From: CAZLCK01 sp964558235 | GTDB taxonomy: Bacteria > Actinomycetota > Coriobacteriia > Coriobacteriales > CADBOM01 | Reading direction: 5' to 3' | Assembly (NCBI GenBank): GCA_964558235.1 | Contig: CAZLCK010000026.1 | Location: 1 to 19,086, forward strand | Length of the DNA stretch: 19,086 bases | Shown: positions 6,829 through 14,458 of the stretch, in pieces | Position numbering within the stretch: position 1 is the first letter of the stretch | Layout: each line of letters opens with the position of its first letter | Notes under the pieces: model-generated | What the model was told of the DNA's origin: nothing | Database searches by the model: none | Seen by the model: the letters and a program-made list of their open reading frames with translations, nothing else | Position numbers and translations under genes: made by a program

Positions 6829-8220
6829 ATGTACTGCACCAGCTGTGGGAACGCGATAAACGATGGCGATCGATTTTGCACTAATTGTGGGGCGTCTGTT
6901 TTTGATGATGGAATCGCGAACGACCCCACAGCGGTTTTCTCAGATGCAAGCAATGCACTTTCTGGGGATATGTATAGCGCATCTTCTGAGATCTCTTCTG
7001 GAGTTTCGCATGAAGCACAACCTGATATTCATTCCTGGGTTGATGAGGCATCTTTTGTGCCTGTTTCGCAGGGTGGGGCTGGGAGCTCTTTTACTGATGT
7101 CCATGGCATGGGGGTTACTTCAGGTAAATCCAATCGTAGACGCAATATTGTGATTGCTATCGTCATAGCTGCGGCTGTAGTTGTTGCAATTGTTCTTGCC
7201 GCAATGTTTATTTTTCAAGAGAGCGACGAACAGGTGACAGAGGCATATTTCGGATCGAGCGAGCGTATAAAGGTAGCGCGTTCCACTGTAATAATCCCCA
7301 GAGATTCGAGCGGTACTTCTGTGAGCAATTACACTGTTTCTGTTGAGAGTGCCAACGATGAGTCTGGAAACAGCATTGATGTTTCAGGCTACCCACGTCT
7401 CATCATAGAGAATACCGAAGGCTTCACGATAAGTGACATCATCGGAGATGATGGCGATGAGGGTGTATACAACATCGTGGTGACCGATGAAAATGGCAAT
7501 GAGCAGGAACTTCCGCCGATCGAGGTGGACGACTCTACTGAATCGGACATAGTCTATGTTGAACCCGATCCACAGCTCGTATCCTATGCAGCGCTATTCC
7601 TGGATAAGATCAATGAGATTATAGATGAGCACGGTGGTCCAGAGATTGTTACCTACTCAGGTTATGCGAATATTTCCTACTCGTATTTAGTGGGACTTGG
7701 GTATGCAGATCTAATAGACTTTGGGGATGGAGAGCAACGTCTTGTGGTTGTCTATGCCGATAGGTATACCATGTTGTCGTATGACAGTGATCCTGCTGCC
7801 TATGGTGTAGTAAACGATTATATCTTGGAGATTTGGGAAGTTGATGATAGCGGCGATTCACTTTCGCTGGCATGGAGCGGTTTGGCAGCCACTACTAATG
7901 GTGGGTATCCTACTGTAACGATGTACACTGATTCTGATAGTGGAAATCTTGCGGTTCAAGCCAGGGTCTTCACAGAAGATTACACAACTATTGTGACGAT
8001 CGGCTTAAACGATAGCTACGAGATCAGCGAGGTAGACATCTCTTTATTCGATACCACATGGCGAGGAGAATTTTTCGAACTGTGTGGGATTATAGTGGGA
8101 GGTCAATACCAGACCGAGGATATTGCGCAATATCATGCGATCGATGAGACGTCTGAGATAGTTCCCGATTTAGTTGCAGAGTTGGAATGGCTTGTTGGCG
8201 AGACATCTTCTGGATTTTGA
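6829..8220 (+). CDS. zinc-ribbon, single-TM protein with large extracytoplasmic domain
   Basis: The 463-residue protein begins with a zinc ribbon (C3-x2-C6 and C17-x2-C20, in YCTSCG and FCTNCG). A Ser/Gly/Asp-rich linker to about residue 100 is followed by a basic stop (NRRR) and one membrane segment (about 107-129). The remaining 330 residues are acidic and strand-rich, with no domain I can name. The ribbon should be cytoplasmic and the large domain outside. This architecture is common in Gram-positive bacteria and is often labelled only zinc-ribbon domain protein. The start is well supported by GGAGG 5 nt before the ATG. It stands alone, divergent from the ABC operon and convergent with the EFR1-type gene. 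Function is unknown; envelope sensing or scaffolding would be a guess. Confidence 0.82.
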   Translation: MYCTSCGNAINDGDRFCTNCGASVFDDGIANDPTAVFSDASNALSGDMYSASSEISSGVSHEAQPDIHSWVDEASFVPVSQGGAGSSFTDVHGMGVTSGKSNRRRNIVIAIVIAAAVVVAIVLAAMFIFQESDEQVTEAYFGSSERIKVARSTVIIPRDSSGTSVSNYTVSVESANDESGNSIDVSGYPRLIIENTEGFTISDIIGDDGDEGVYNIVVTDENGNEQELPPIEVDDSTESDIVYVEPDPQLVSYAALFLDKINEIIDEHGGPEIVTYSGYANISYSYLVGLGYADLIDFGDGEQRLVVVYADRYTMLSYDSDPAAYGVVNDYILEIWEVDDSGDSLSLAWSGLAATTNGGYPTVTMYTDSDSGNLAVQARVFTEDYTTIVTIGLNDSYEISEVDISLFDTTWRGEFFELCGIIVGGQYQTEDIAQYHAIDETSEIVPDLVAELEWLVGETSSGF

Positions 8221-8235
8221 TGCTTCTCACGGATA

Positions 8236-8311
8236 AAGCCAGAGAGATTTTTGGTCTAAAGCCGAAAAAGATTCTCAGCCTAGAGACGAAAGGGATTTTC
8301 GCCCTAAAGGC
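8236..8311. repeat. degenerate 24-bp tandem repeat, three units
   Basis: Units at 8236-8258, 8259-8282 and 8283-8306 share the frame A-A-G-C-C-G-A-A-A-x-x-G-A-T-T, ending in CTA. A short fourth start follows and forms an AAGGC/GCCTT hairpin (8307-8320). The third unit also contains CGAAA/TTTCG. The array lies just after the zinc-ribbon gene, in the 122-bp gap before a convergent gene, and may help end transcription. Confidence 0.5.
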
Positions 8312-8342
8312 AGTAGCCTTACGGCACGTATGGTAAGTTGCA

Positions 8343-9146
8343 CTAGATCCCAATTAAATCGCTTTGGTCATTTGACGCGATAATCTCCTCTATGCTGATG
8401 TTTTCATTTCTAAATCTAGCAGCAGCTTCGTTTTTTTCCGGCATAGCAATAGCAATTGCTCTTTTTGGGCATGCGTGAATGCACGCCAAACAGGCATTAC
8501 AGCCCAAGCCTCTCAAGGCATCATGTATAGCTTTTCCATTCTCTAAATATATACATCCGCTTGGACAAACATGTATGCATATCTCACATCCGATACAATT
8601 CGGCTTAGTGCTCAAAAAGCCTTTCAAATAATCTGGTTCAAATCTAATCTTGTGCTTCAAAAAATTTTCATGTACAAGACGGTCTTCTTCGCTAAAAGCT
8701 TCAATATGGTGTACTTTTTGAGACAAATCTTTGGCAATTATTTCAAGCTGACCAACGATGTTTTTATCCATAGCACGCTGCTCATCCATATCGTATCCGG
8801 GTAGCCAATTATCGACCATCAATATCGTTGCAGCGTAAGCGACATCAATGTTTTCTTCGCTAGCAGCTGAGATTGCATTTTCTATAACGTTTCCATGACG
8901 ATTTCCATATGTAAGCACAAAGTAAAAATAGTCAGTTTCAAAGCTTGCACTCTTCAAAAAATTTTTCACCATATAGGGCAAGTCGTGTCCAAAAATGGGT
9001 GTAATAATACCTATACGCTCATCTTTATAATGAGCATCTTTATTGTGTATCGCTTGTGGGATGCTGACGGGCCTATCATTTAATGACTTCGCCAATTCTT
9101 TTGACACATAAAGGCTATTACCTGTCGCTGTAAAATAAAAAATCAT
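8343..9146 (-). CDS. EFR1-type flavodoxin-like/2[4Fe-4S] ferredoxin protein
   Basis: The 267-residue protein joins an N-terminal flavodoxin-like domain (IFYFTATGNSLYVSKEL, FMN phosphate loop at residues 5-11) to a C-terminal bacterial-type ferredoxin. The ferredoxin has two full C-x2-C-x2-C-x3-C-P motifs, CIGCEICIHVCP and CNACLACIHACP, so two [4Fe-4S] clusters are expected. It is a soluble electron-transfer protein of anaerobes; its partner is unknown. I place the start at ATG 9146, with AAGGTG 7 nt before it. An upstream TTG at 9179 would coincide with the expected transcript start and has no ribosome site. It lies downstream of the MoeA-like gene on the same strand, but with its own TATAAT and twin palindromes between, so it is probably transcribed separately. 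Confidence 0.85.
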   Translation of the reverse strand: MIFYFTATGNSLYVSKELAKSLNDRPVSIPQAIHNKDAHYKDERIGIITPIFGHDLPYMVKNFLKSASFETDYFYFVLTYGNRHGNVIENAISAASEENIDVAYAATILMVDNWLPGYDMDEQRAMDKNIVGQLEIIAKDLSQKVHHIEAFSEEDRLVHENFLKHKIRFEPDYLKGFLSTKPNCIGCEICIHVCPSGCIYLENGKAIHDALRGLGCNACLACIHACPKRAIAIAMPEKNEAAARFRNENISIEEIIASNDQSDLIGI

Positions 9147-9185
9147 CCACAGCACCTTTTTCTTAGCAGAATAATTCAAGGTCGT

Positions 9186-9242
9186 ATTATAACTGGCAAG
9201 GTGTCAGTTATAAAAATCCGCAAACTGGCATTACGCCAGTTT
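9186..9242 (-). promoter_or_regulatory. promoter with twin palindromic operators for the EFR1-type gene
   Basis: A TATAAT lies at 9191-9186 on the minus strand, putting transcript start near 9179 and leaving a leader of about 33 nt to ATG 9146. Two palindromes have the same half-site and spacer: AAACTGGC-N5-GCCAGTTT (9222-9242) and TTATAACTGGC-N5-GTCAGTTATAA (9187-9213). Their centres are 32 bp apart and the second covers the -10. The first, followed by ATTTTTATA, could also end the transcript of the MoeA-like gene. Confidence 0.55.
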
Positions 9243-9248
9243 TAGAGT

Positions 9249-10457
9249 CTAGTTAATCCACTCTTGTCCACGAAGAAGCTCTAGAACAATTTCATCTCCT
9301 GCTGCAATTGGCTCATCGCCAATGTCAGAGACTCTGTAGGCATTAGAAGTTAGGGCATCTGTAATGCTTTTTTTAAAATTGCGAGGTGTAGCCTCATAAC
9401 TACCATCATCTTTTGCACAAACATTCCAGCGACCCAAAATAGCAAAGTCTTTGAACGTTTTGTAATCTTCAGTAGATGTGGCCACTATCGTCTGTCTTTG
9501 TGGTACAGGAATATCAAGCATCCTACATACGAGAGGCTTTAAACACCAATTGGCGCAATAATAAGCTGCCATGGTTGGACCGGGAAGATCTATAACAGGC
9601 TTACCGTCTGCTACAGCAAACATTATTGGACGTCCTGGAGCTGCTGAAACATAGTGATTTATAATCTCGCCATGCTCTTCGATTATGCGGATATTATGAT
9701 CTTCCTCTCCAAGAGCAGAGCCTCCGTTGATAATCACAGCATCTGCAATTTCAAGAGCATTTTCAAAAGCGTTTTCAAGTTCTTGAGGATCGTCTTTGAC
9801 AATAGGGAAGATAATAGGTTCAGCGCCAAAGCTTAATAGCATGTGTTTTATAAGGAGAGAGTTACAATCTATCATCTCGCCTCGTTTAGGCTTAATTCCT
9901 GCAGCGACTAATTCACTTCCTGTTGGGATAAATGCAATCTTTGGGCGTTTTCGAACATAAACCATAGATGTTCCAGCTATGCAAATTGCAGCTAGGTCGG
10001 TTGGACGAATGATAACGCCTGCACTTAGAACCGCATCTCCTTTTGAGATAGTCGATCCTTTTGGATTTACATTTGTGCCTGGTTTAACATCAACATTATC
10101 ATCCAATGTAATGCAGCCATCTGAATCAGTCTGAACTTTCTCGATCATAATCACTGCGTCGAACTTGTCGTCAAAGTCATCTCCAGTGTCAGCGCGAACA
10201 TAATCAACCCCGTATTTCCACTCTCTTGTGTCGGGAATACCCTCTAAAAAATCTTTTGATCTAACGGCTATTCCATCACAGCTCGAGGATCTATAAACAG
10301 GCAAATCAACATTTGAGATTACGTCTTTAGCTAAAACCCTTCCAACACATTCATCAAGAGTTACCAACTCTTGACAATAAGTTGGTTGCCATGCATTGAA
10401 AAACTTCTCCATCGCTTGCTCGCGGGTAAGAAATCCATCCATTCTTTTTTCGCCCAT
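9249..10457 (-). CDS. moeA: MoeA-like molybdopterin molybdenumtransferase family protein
   Basis: The 402-residue protein follows MoeA from end to end: N-terminal domain, the central MoaB/Mog-like domain with AFIPTGSELV (about 175-184), and a C-terminal barrel. MoeA uses adenylylated molybdopterin and molybdate to make molybdenum cofactor. Several signature positions differ from the usual MoeA motifs. SAMDGYAV is SSSCDGIAV (57-65), TGDE is TGSE (179-182), the GGVSVGDxD loop is GGSALGEEDH (245-254), and the LPGNPVS loop is LPGPTMA (291-297). It may therefore be a specialised paralogue. No other cofactor gene or molybdoenzyme is in view. AGGAG lies 5 nt before the ATG. It is downstream of the TerB/BrxD/BrxHI operon on the same strand, separated by a 225-bp gap. 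Confidence 0.8.
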   Translation of the reverse strand: MGEKRMDGFLTREQAMEKFFNAWQPTYCQELVTLDECVGRVLAKDVISNVDLPVYRSSSCDGIAVRSKDFLEGIPDTREWKYGVDYVRADTGDDFDDKFDAVIMIEKVQTDSDGCITLDDNVDVKPGTNVNPKGSTISKGDAVLSAGVIIRPTDLAAICIAGTSMVYVRKRPKIAFIPTGSELVAAGIKPKRGEMIDCNSLLIKHMLLSFGAEPIIFPIVKDDPQELENAFENALEIADAVIINGGSALGEEDHNIRIIEEHGEIINHYVSAAPGRPIMFAVADGKPVIDLPGPTMAAYYCANWCLKPLVCRMLDIPVPQRQTIVATSTEDYKTFKDFAILGRWNVCAKDDGSYEATPRNFKKSITDALTSNAYRVSDIGDEPIAAGDEIVLELLRGQEWIN

Positions 10458-10547
10458 CTATACTCCTATAGTTTTTTGTCTTTAAGTTTGTTTTTGTTAT
10501 TCTTTCAGATTCTTCTAAATATATTAATCTCAAGAAAGTATAAATTA

Positions 10548-10560
10548 AGAGCTTGGCTCT
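10548..10560 (-). terminator. weak terminator-like hairpin after the helicase gene
   Basis: AGAGC-N3-GCTCT lies about 120 bp beyond the helicase stop and is followed on the minus strand by TTAATTTATA. The stem is only 5 bp, so this is a tentative end for the three-gene operon. Confidence 0.3.
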
Positions 10561-10617
10561 CTGAACAGGATATTAGTGTTTTGCCTGAGAAGGTCTATAC
10601 GGGTAAACAACCTGAGA

Positions 10618-10724
10618 TTAGCTAGGCAAGCCAGGCTGCTAGTTAAGCAAGCTGGGTCGCTTGGATTTTGCGCTGATCCAGACTAGTTAGGCAAGCCAGG
10701 TTGCTCGCATTTTGCACTAACCCA
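10618..10724 (-). repeat. diverged tandem duplication of the helicase gene's 3' end
   Basis: The last 42 bp of the helicase gene (10724-10683, WVSAKCEQPGLPN and stop) are repeated directly downstream at 10680-10639 (33 of 42 identical; would read WISAKSKRPSLLN and stop). A shorter third copy at 10638-10618 (18 of 21; QPGLPS and stop) follows. The first two copies start 44 bp apart, and each copy keeps its own stop codon. Confidence 0.75.
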
Positions 10725-13070
10725 GCTTTGAATACGATCTAGAGCTCCATCCAAATCCAAGACACCATATGCAAAACCTTTTCTTACAAGTTCAGGTGGC
10801 AAAAAACAATCATACTTTTCAAATAGTGGCAGCTCATGTGGATATAAAAGATCTATAGGGCGGGGTGGGTTTTGCAATATTTCACAAAATGCATCAAAAA
10901 GCTCATGAGCGCTAGCCTGAGTCCTAAACATTATGAAATAGGGCTTTGAAGTCTCAATGCCCTTTATCTTAAGTTTTGACGCTATAAAAATTTTAATAAT
11001 GCGCTCAAGTGCCATGAAGGAGTATGTTCCAAGCCATGGAAAAATTACCCACGTATCTCCTCCAAGATTTAACAGTGAAGACGATGTTATATTTGAAATC
11101 GTTGCAGATTGCCTCGCCTGATTCAGACGTTTTGTAGCGCCCTCCATAATATATGGATAGTTTGTTTGCTCTTGCAAAACACCTAACATTCGCTCTAAAA
11201 CAAGCGTATTTATCTCTCCTGGACACTCTCCAAAATAAGCGGGCACTTTACCTTTAACCTGAGTGCAATAGACAATCCGACGCTTATGGTCGGTCTCATC
11301 AACAACCCAGACATGTCCAGCAATTGCAATTTTGTCTCCAACAGGTGGGGGAGCAACGATCGTTCCAATTTCTTGCGACTCACTGCGCACAGTGTACTCT
11401 TCGTTTTCTTGAAATACTGCGTAGAACTTAAATGAGTTAGCAATCTTTTCGCCTTCAAGACCAGCCATTATAGATCCACTCTCATCCTGTTCTATGAGAT
11501 CGTTTTTTAACATGTGTTTTAAAAGAAGTCTAAAGTCGTCTAAGTCTACGCGATGAAAATATGTCAGACCCAAAATTCTTTGTGCAAGCTGTGGCGGAGT
11601 AAGCGAACCTTCTGAAATCAAGGTCGAAAGTGTCTGATGCAGTAAAAGACTGTAGGGAAGCCGGTTTAGATTTGGTGGCTCTACCCAGCGGTTTTCTAGA
11701 TATAGCTGCACTAGTGCAATTCCTTGCAAAAGCTTCCATGGGATTGTTAGTGGTAGTAGAGCGCGAGGTTCTAAAGCATCCTCTCGGATAACAAACCACA
11801 TCTCTGGCGGAAGATCGCGTCTGCCTGTACGACCCATGCGCTGTAAAAATGATGATACAGTAAATGGCGCATCAATTTGAAAAGCTCTTTCAAGCTTGCC
11901 GATATCTATTCCAAGTTCTAGTGTTGCTGTCGTTACCGTACTAAAAGCAAGGGAGTCGTCCTTCATTTTGTCTTCAGCATCTTCTCGAATAGAGGATGAA
12001 AGATTTCCGTGGTGAATTAAAAAACGGTCTGGTTCATTTTTGTATTCGCAATATTGTCTTAGTGTTGTGCAAACTCCCTCAGCTTCTTCGCGAGAGTTAG
12101 CAAATATAAGACACTTTTTGCCCTTTGAATGCTCAAAAATATATCCCATAGCCGGATCAGATGCGCTTGGAGCACTATCGCTTGGATTTTCTATAGGCTC
12201 ATAATGTGAAATCTCAGTTCCATTATCTTTTAGTAGTTCAACAATAGGTTGAAGTCTGACCTCTGTGTTAGTTGTGTTTGCACTAGTGCTTGTACTAACA
12301 GTAGTTGTATTAGCCGATACCTCTTTGGATAGATCTAAGCCCATAGGATGTTGAACAGAGGGTTGTGGCGCTGAGGTGTAAAAATGTTCCATAGAAATCC
12401 GCCATGTACGCTTTGGTTCTTCTATCTTTGGAACGATGGTTTTTCTCCCTGTCCCAGCACTTAAAAACTCACCAGTTTCATGCGGGTTTCCAATCGTTGC
12501 TGATAGTCCAATTCTCCTAGGATTAACACCAGCCATTCTTGACAGACGTTCAATTAAACATAGTGTTTGTCCACCTCTATCGGCTCGCAAAAGCGAGTGA
12601 ACCTCATCTATAACAACATATCTCAGATCGCAAAAAAGTTTTGGAATAGATGAGTGACGTCTGATCAAAAGCGCTTCTAGAGATTCTGGGGTAATCTGTA
12701 AAATCCCAGATGGACTATTTATCATTTTGGTTTTATGTGATTGCGCAACGTCGCCATGCCAATGCCAAATGGGGATATCCGCCTCTTTGCAGAGCTCAGT
12801 TAGACGCTCAAATTGGTCATTTATCAGCGCTTTTAATGGACCAATATAGATGGCGCCAATTGAGGTCGGAGGATCTTGCAAAAACTCACTCAATATTGGG
12901 AAAAATGCAGCTTCGGTTTTTCCTGAGGCAGTTGAAGCGCTAAGCAAGATGTTGTCATCTGTGTCAAATATCGCTTCAGCAGCAGCGATTTGAACACCAC
13001 GTAAGCTTTTCCAATCATGTGAGTAGATAAAGTCTTGGATAAATGGAGCATATCTATCGAATATAGACAT
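10683..13070 (-). CDS. BrxHI/Lhr-like DEAD/DEAH-box superfamily II helicase
   Basis: The 795-residue protein has a full superfamily II motor. Motif I is SASTASGKT (44-52), Ia GPLKAL (77-82), Ib TPESLEALL (127-135), motif II DEVH (155-158), motif III SAT (190-192), motif IV LIFANSREEAE (321-331), motif V ATLELGIDI (382-390) and motif VI QRMGRTGR (410-417). The layout and the long C-terminal part resemble Lhr-type helicases and the BrxHI helicase of BREX type 2. Between the two RecA-like domains lies a Ser/Thr-rich insert (about 245-305) that looks disordered. It should translocate on nucleic acid using ATP. It is the last gene of the operon, 32 bp after the BrxD-like ATPase gene. AAGGA lies a little far from the ATG, so coupling to the upstream gene is likely. 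The C-terminal coding end is duplicated downstream. Confidence 0.9.
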   Translation of the reverse strand: MSIFDRYAPFIQDFIYSHDWKSLRGVQIAAAEAIFDTDDNILLSASTASGKTEAAFFPILSEFLQDPPTSIGAIYIGPLKALINDQFERLTELCKEADIPIWHWHGDVAQSHKTKMINSPSGILQITPESLEALLIRRHSSIPKLFCDLRYVVIDEVHSLLRADRGGQTLCLIERLSRMAGVNPRRIGLSATIGNPHETGEFLSAGTGRKTIVPKIEEPKRTWRISMEHFYTSAPQPSVQHPMGLDLSKEVSANTTTVSTSTSANTTNTEVRLQPIVELLKDNGTEISHYEPIENPSDSAPSASDPAMGYIFEHSKGKKCLIFANSREEAEGVCTTLRQYCEYKNEPDRFLIHHGNLSSSIREDAEDKMKDDSLAFSTVTTATLELGIDIGKLERAFQIDAPFTVSSFLQRMGRTGRRDLPPEMWFVIREDALEPRALLPLTIPWKLLQGIALVQLYLENRWVEPPNLNRLPYSLLLHQTLSTLISEGSLTPPQLAQRILGLTYFHRVDLDDFRLLLKHMLKNDLIEQDESGSIMAGLEGEKIANSFKFYAVFQENEEYTVRSESQEIGTIVAPPPVGDKIAIAGHVWVVDETDHKRRIVYCTQVKGKVPAYFGECPGEINTLVLERMLGVLQEQTNYPYIMEGATKRLNQARQSATISNITSSSLLNLGGDTWVIFPWLGTYSFMALERIIKIFIASKLKIKGIETSKPYFIMFRTQASAHELFDAFCEILQNPPRPIDLLYPHELPLFEKYDCFLPPELVRKGFAYGVLDLDGALDRIQSWVSAKCEQPGLPN

Positions 13071-13102
13071 CTATTCTATTGTCCTTATTGTTCCTATTGC
13101 CA

Positions 13103-14458
13103 TTAGATTTGAAATTCTGCATATGGATTTGAATTTTGATCACTAGAGTTTTTTCTAAATGAATATGTGCTAGCATCTTCAGGCGAAATCGCTGAAAAAT
13201 TGGTGCTGGCAATTACATCGTAAAAAGTAAGTTTGTCATTTTGATGCAAGATATCCAAAATCTCAATGAAATCTCGTATAACCTCGCGAGGAGTGAGATG
13301 ACTTTGCGCGCCAACACGGCTAAATTCAATCTGTAAAAACTTCGCAATATCTTCGGTTTTTATAGTTGGGTTGTATTCAAAAAGACCAGCATGAATATCC
13401 ACTAATTTTTCGGCCAAAATAAGTTGCTCATCATATGTCAAGGGTTGCAGCTCGATTATTGGAGCAAGCATATCCACTAGGCCTTCACGTGCAAAGTGTC
13501 CCTGTGTTAAGCGAGATCGCAATGCTTCGTAGCTATATATTCCTCGACGTCTATCTTCGATAGCCTGCGGTGTTCCTCCCATGATAATTCCAATATAGCG
13601 AGCCTTTCCTTGCAATGTGTCGTTATACATGGACAATATTTTTTCGTAGTTATATTGCCTTGTTGTTCCATTTGGAATCTTTGAGAGATTGACAAGCTCG
13701 TCTATTAGCACCAAAAGGCCACTATAACCTGCACGTTTTAAAAACATTGCAAAGAGCTTTAAGTAGTCATACCAGTTGCTATCTGTGATAATTACGTTTA
13801 TTCCAAGTTCATTTTTAGCCTCGGTCTTTGTGCGGTATTCGCCCCTAAACCACTTAGTTACATTAGATCTTGTTTCGCTATCATCTTCAATATAAGCTCG
13901 ATAATACAGACTTAGGAGCTTAGCAAAATCATATCCATGCACTAGTTCTTCTAGAGTTCGGATCTCAGCATCTATTCTTTTGTAAACTGCTTCGATAAAT
14001 TGCGTATCGTCCTCATTAAAGTTTGTAGAAGTATAAACCTCGCTTTTAATTGAATCGATCCATTTATCCAAAATAAGTGGTAATGCCCCACCTTCTGGAC
14101 GTGTTTTTGTAGAGAGATTTTTTATAAGCTCTCGATATGTTGCAAGGCCTTGTCCATTTGTTCCTTGAAGTCGTCTGTCGGGGGAGAGATCACAATCGCA
14201 TACTACAAAGTCATTACCCATCGCGTGTGTACGAATTGTTTGTAGCAAAAAGCTCTTACCAGCTCCATATCGTCCAACTAAAAATCTAAACGATGCACCA
14301 CCATCTTCGATAAGCTCTAGGTCGCTAAGAAGGGCTTTTATCTCCTTTTCGCGGCCAACTGTAATATAGGGAAGACCAATGCGCGGTACGACTCCGCCTT
14401 TAAGCGAGTTGATAATAATTTGTGCTACTCTTCTAGGAATTTTTGGGCTTGTAGTCAT
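13103..14458 (-). CDS. BrxD-like ATP-binding protein (DUF2791, BREX-associated AAA-type ATPase)
   Basis: The 451-residue protein is a P-loop ATPase of the DUF2791/BrxD type. Walker A GRYGAGKSF is at 62-70, Walker B LLVLIDEL at 248-255, a sensor-like MGGTPQAIED at 293-302, and a probable arginine-finger region EALRSRL at 311-317. An Arg-rich start (KIPRRVAQIIINSLKGGVVP) is typical of the family, where residues up to about 50 contact the ATPase core. In BREX type 2 loci a relative (BrxD) is encoded beside the BrxHI helicase, as here. Its start ATG immediately follows the stop of the TerB-domain gene (TAGATG), so translation is coupled. Membrane segments and DNA-cutting motifs are absent. It probably loads or controls the helicase, which is an inference. 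Confidence 0.88.
   Translation of the reverse strand: MTTSPKIPRRVAQIIINSLKGGVVPRIGLPYITVGREKEIKALLSDLELIEDGGASFRFLVGRYGAGKSFLLQTIRTHAMGNDFVVCDCDLSPDRRLQGTNGQGLATYRELIKNLSTKTRPEGGALPLILDKWIDSIKSEVYTSTNFNEDDTQFIEAVYKRIDAEIRTLEELVHGYDFAKLLSLYYRAYIEDDSETRSNVTKWFRGEYRTKTEAKNELGINVIITDSNWYDYLKLFAMFLKRAGYSGLLVLIDELVNLSKIPNGTTRQYNYEKILSMYNDTLQGKARYIGIIMGGTPQAIEDRRRGIYSYEALRSRLTQGHFAREGLVDMLAPIIELQPLTYDEQLILAEKLVDIHAGLFEYNPTIKTEDIAKFLQIEFSRVGAQSHLTPREVIRDFIEILDILHQNDKLTFYDVIASTNFSAISPEDASTYSFRKNSSDQNSNPYAEFQI

Noticed and set aside
9147..9179. Longer N-terminus for the EFR1-type protein starting at TTG 9179
   Set aside because: TATAAT at 9191-9186 puts the transcript start at about this base, and a proper ribosome site precedes the ATG at 9146.
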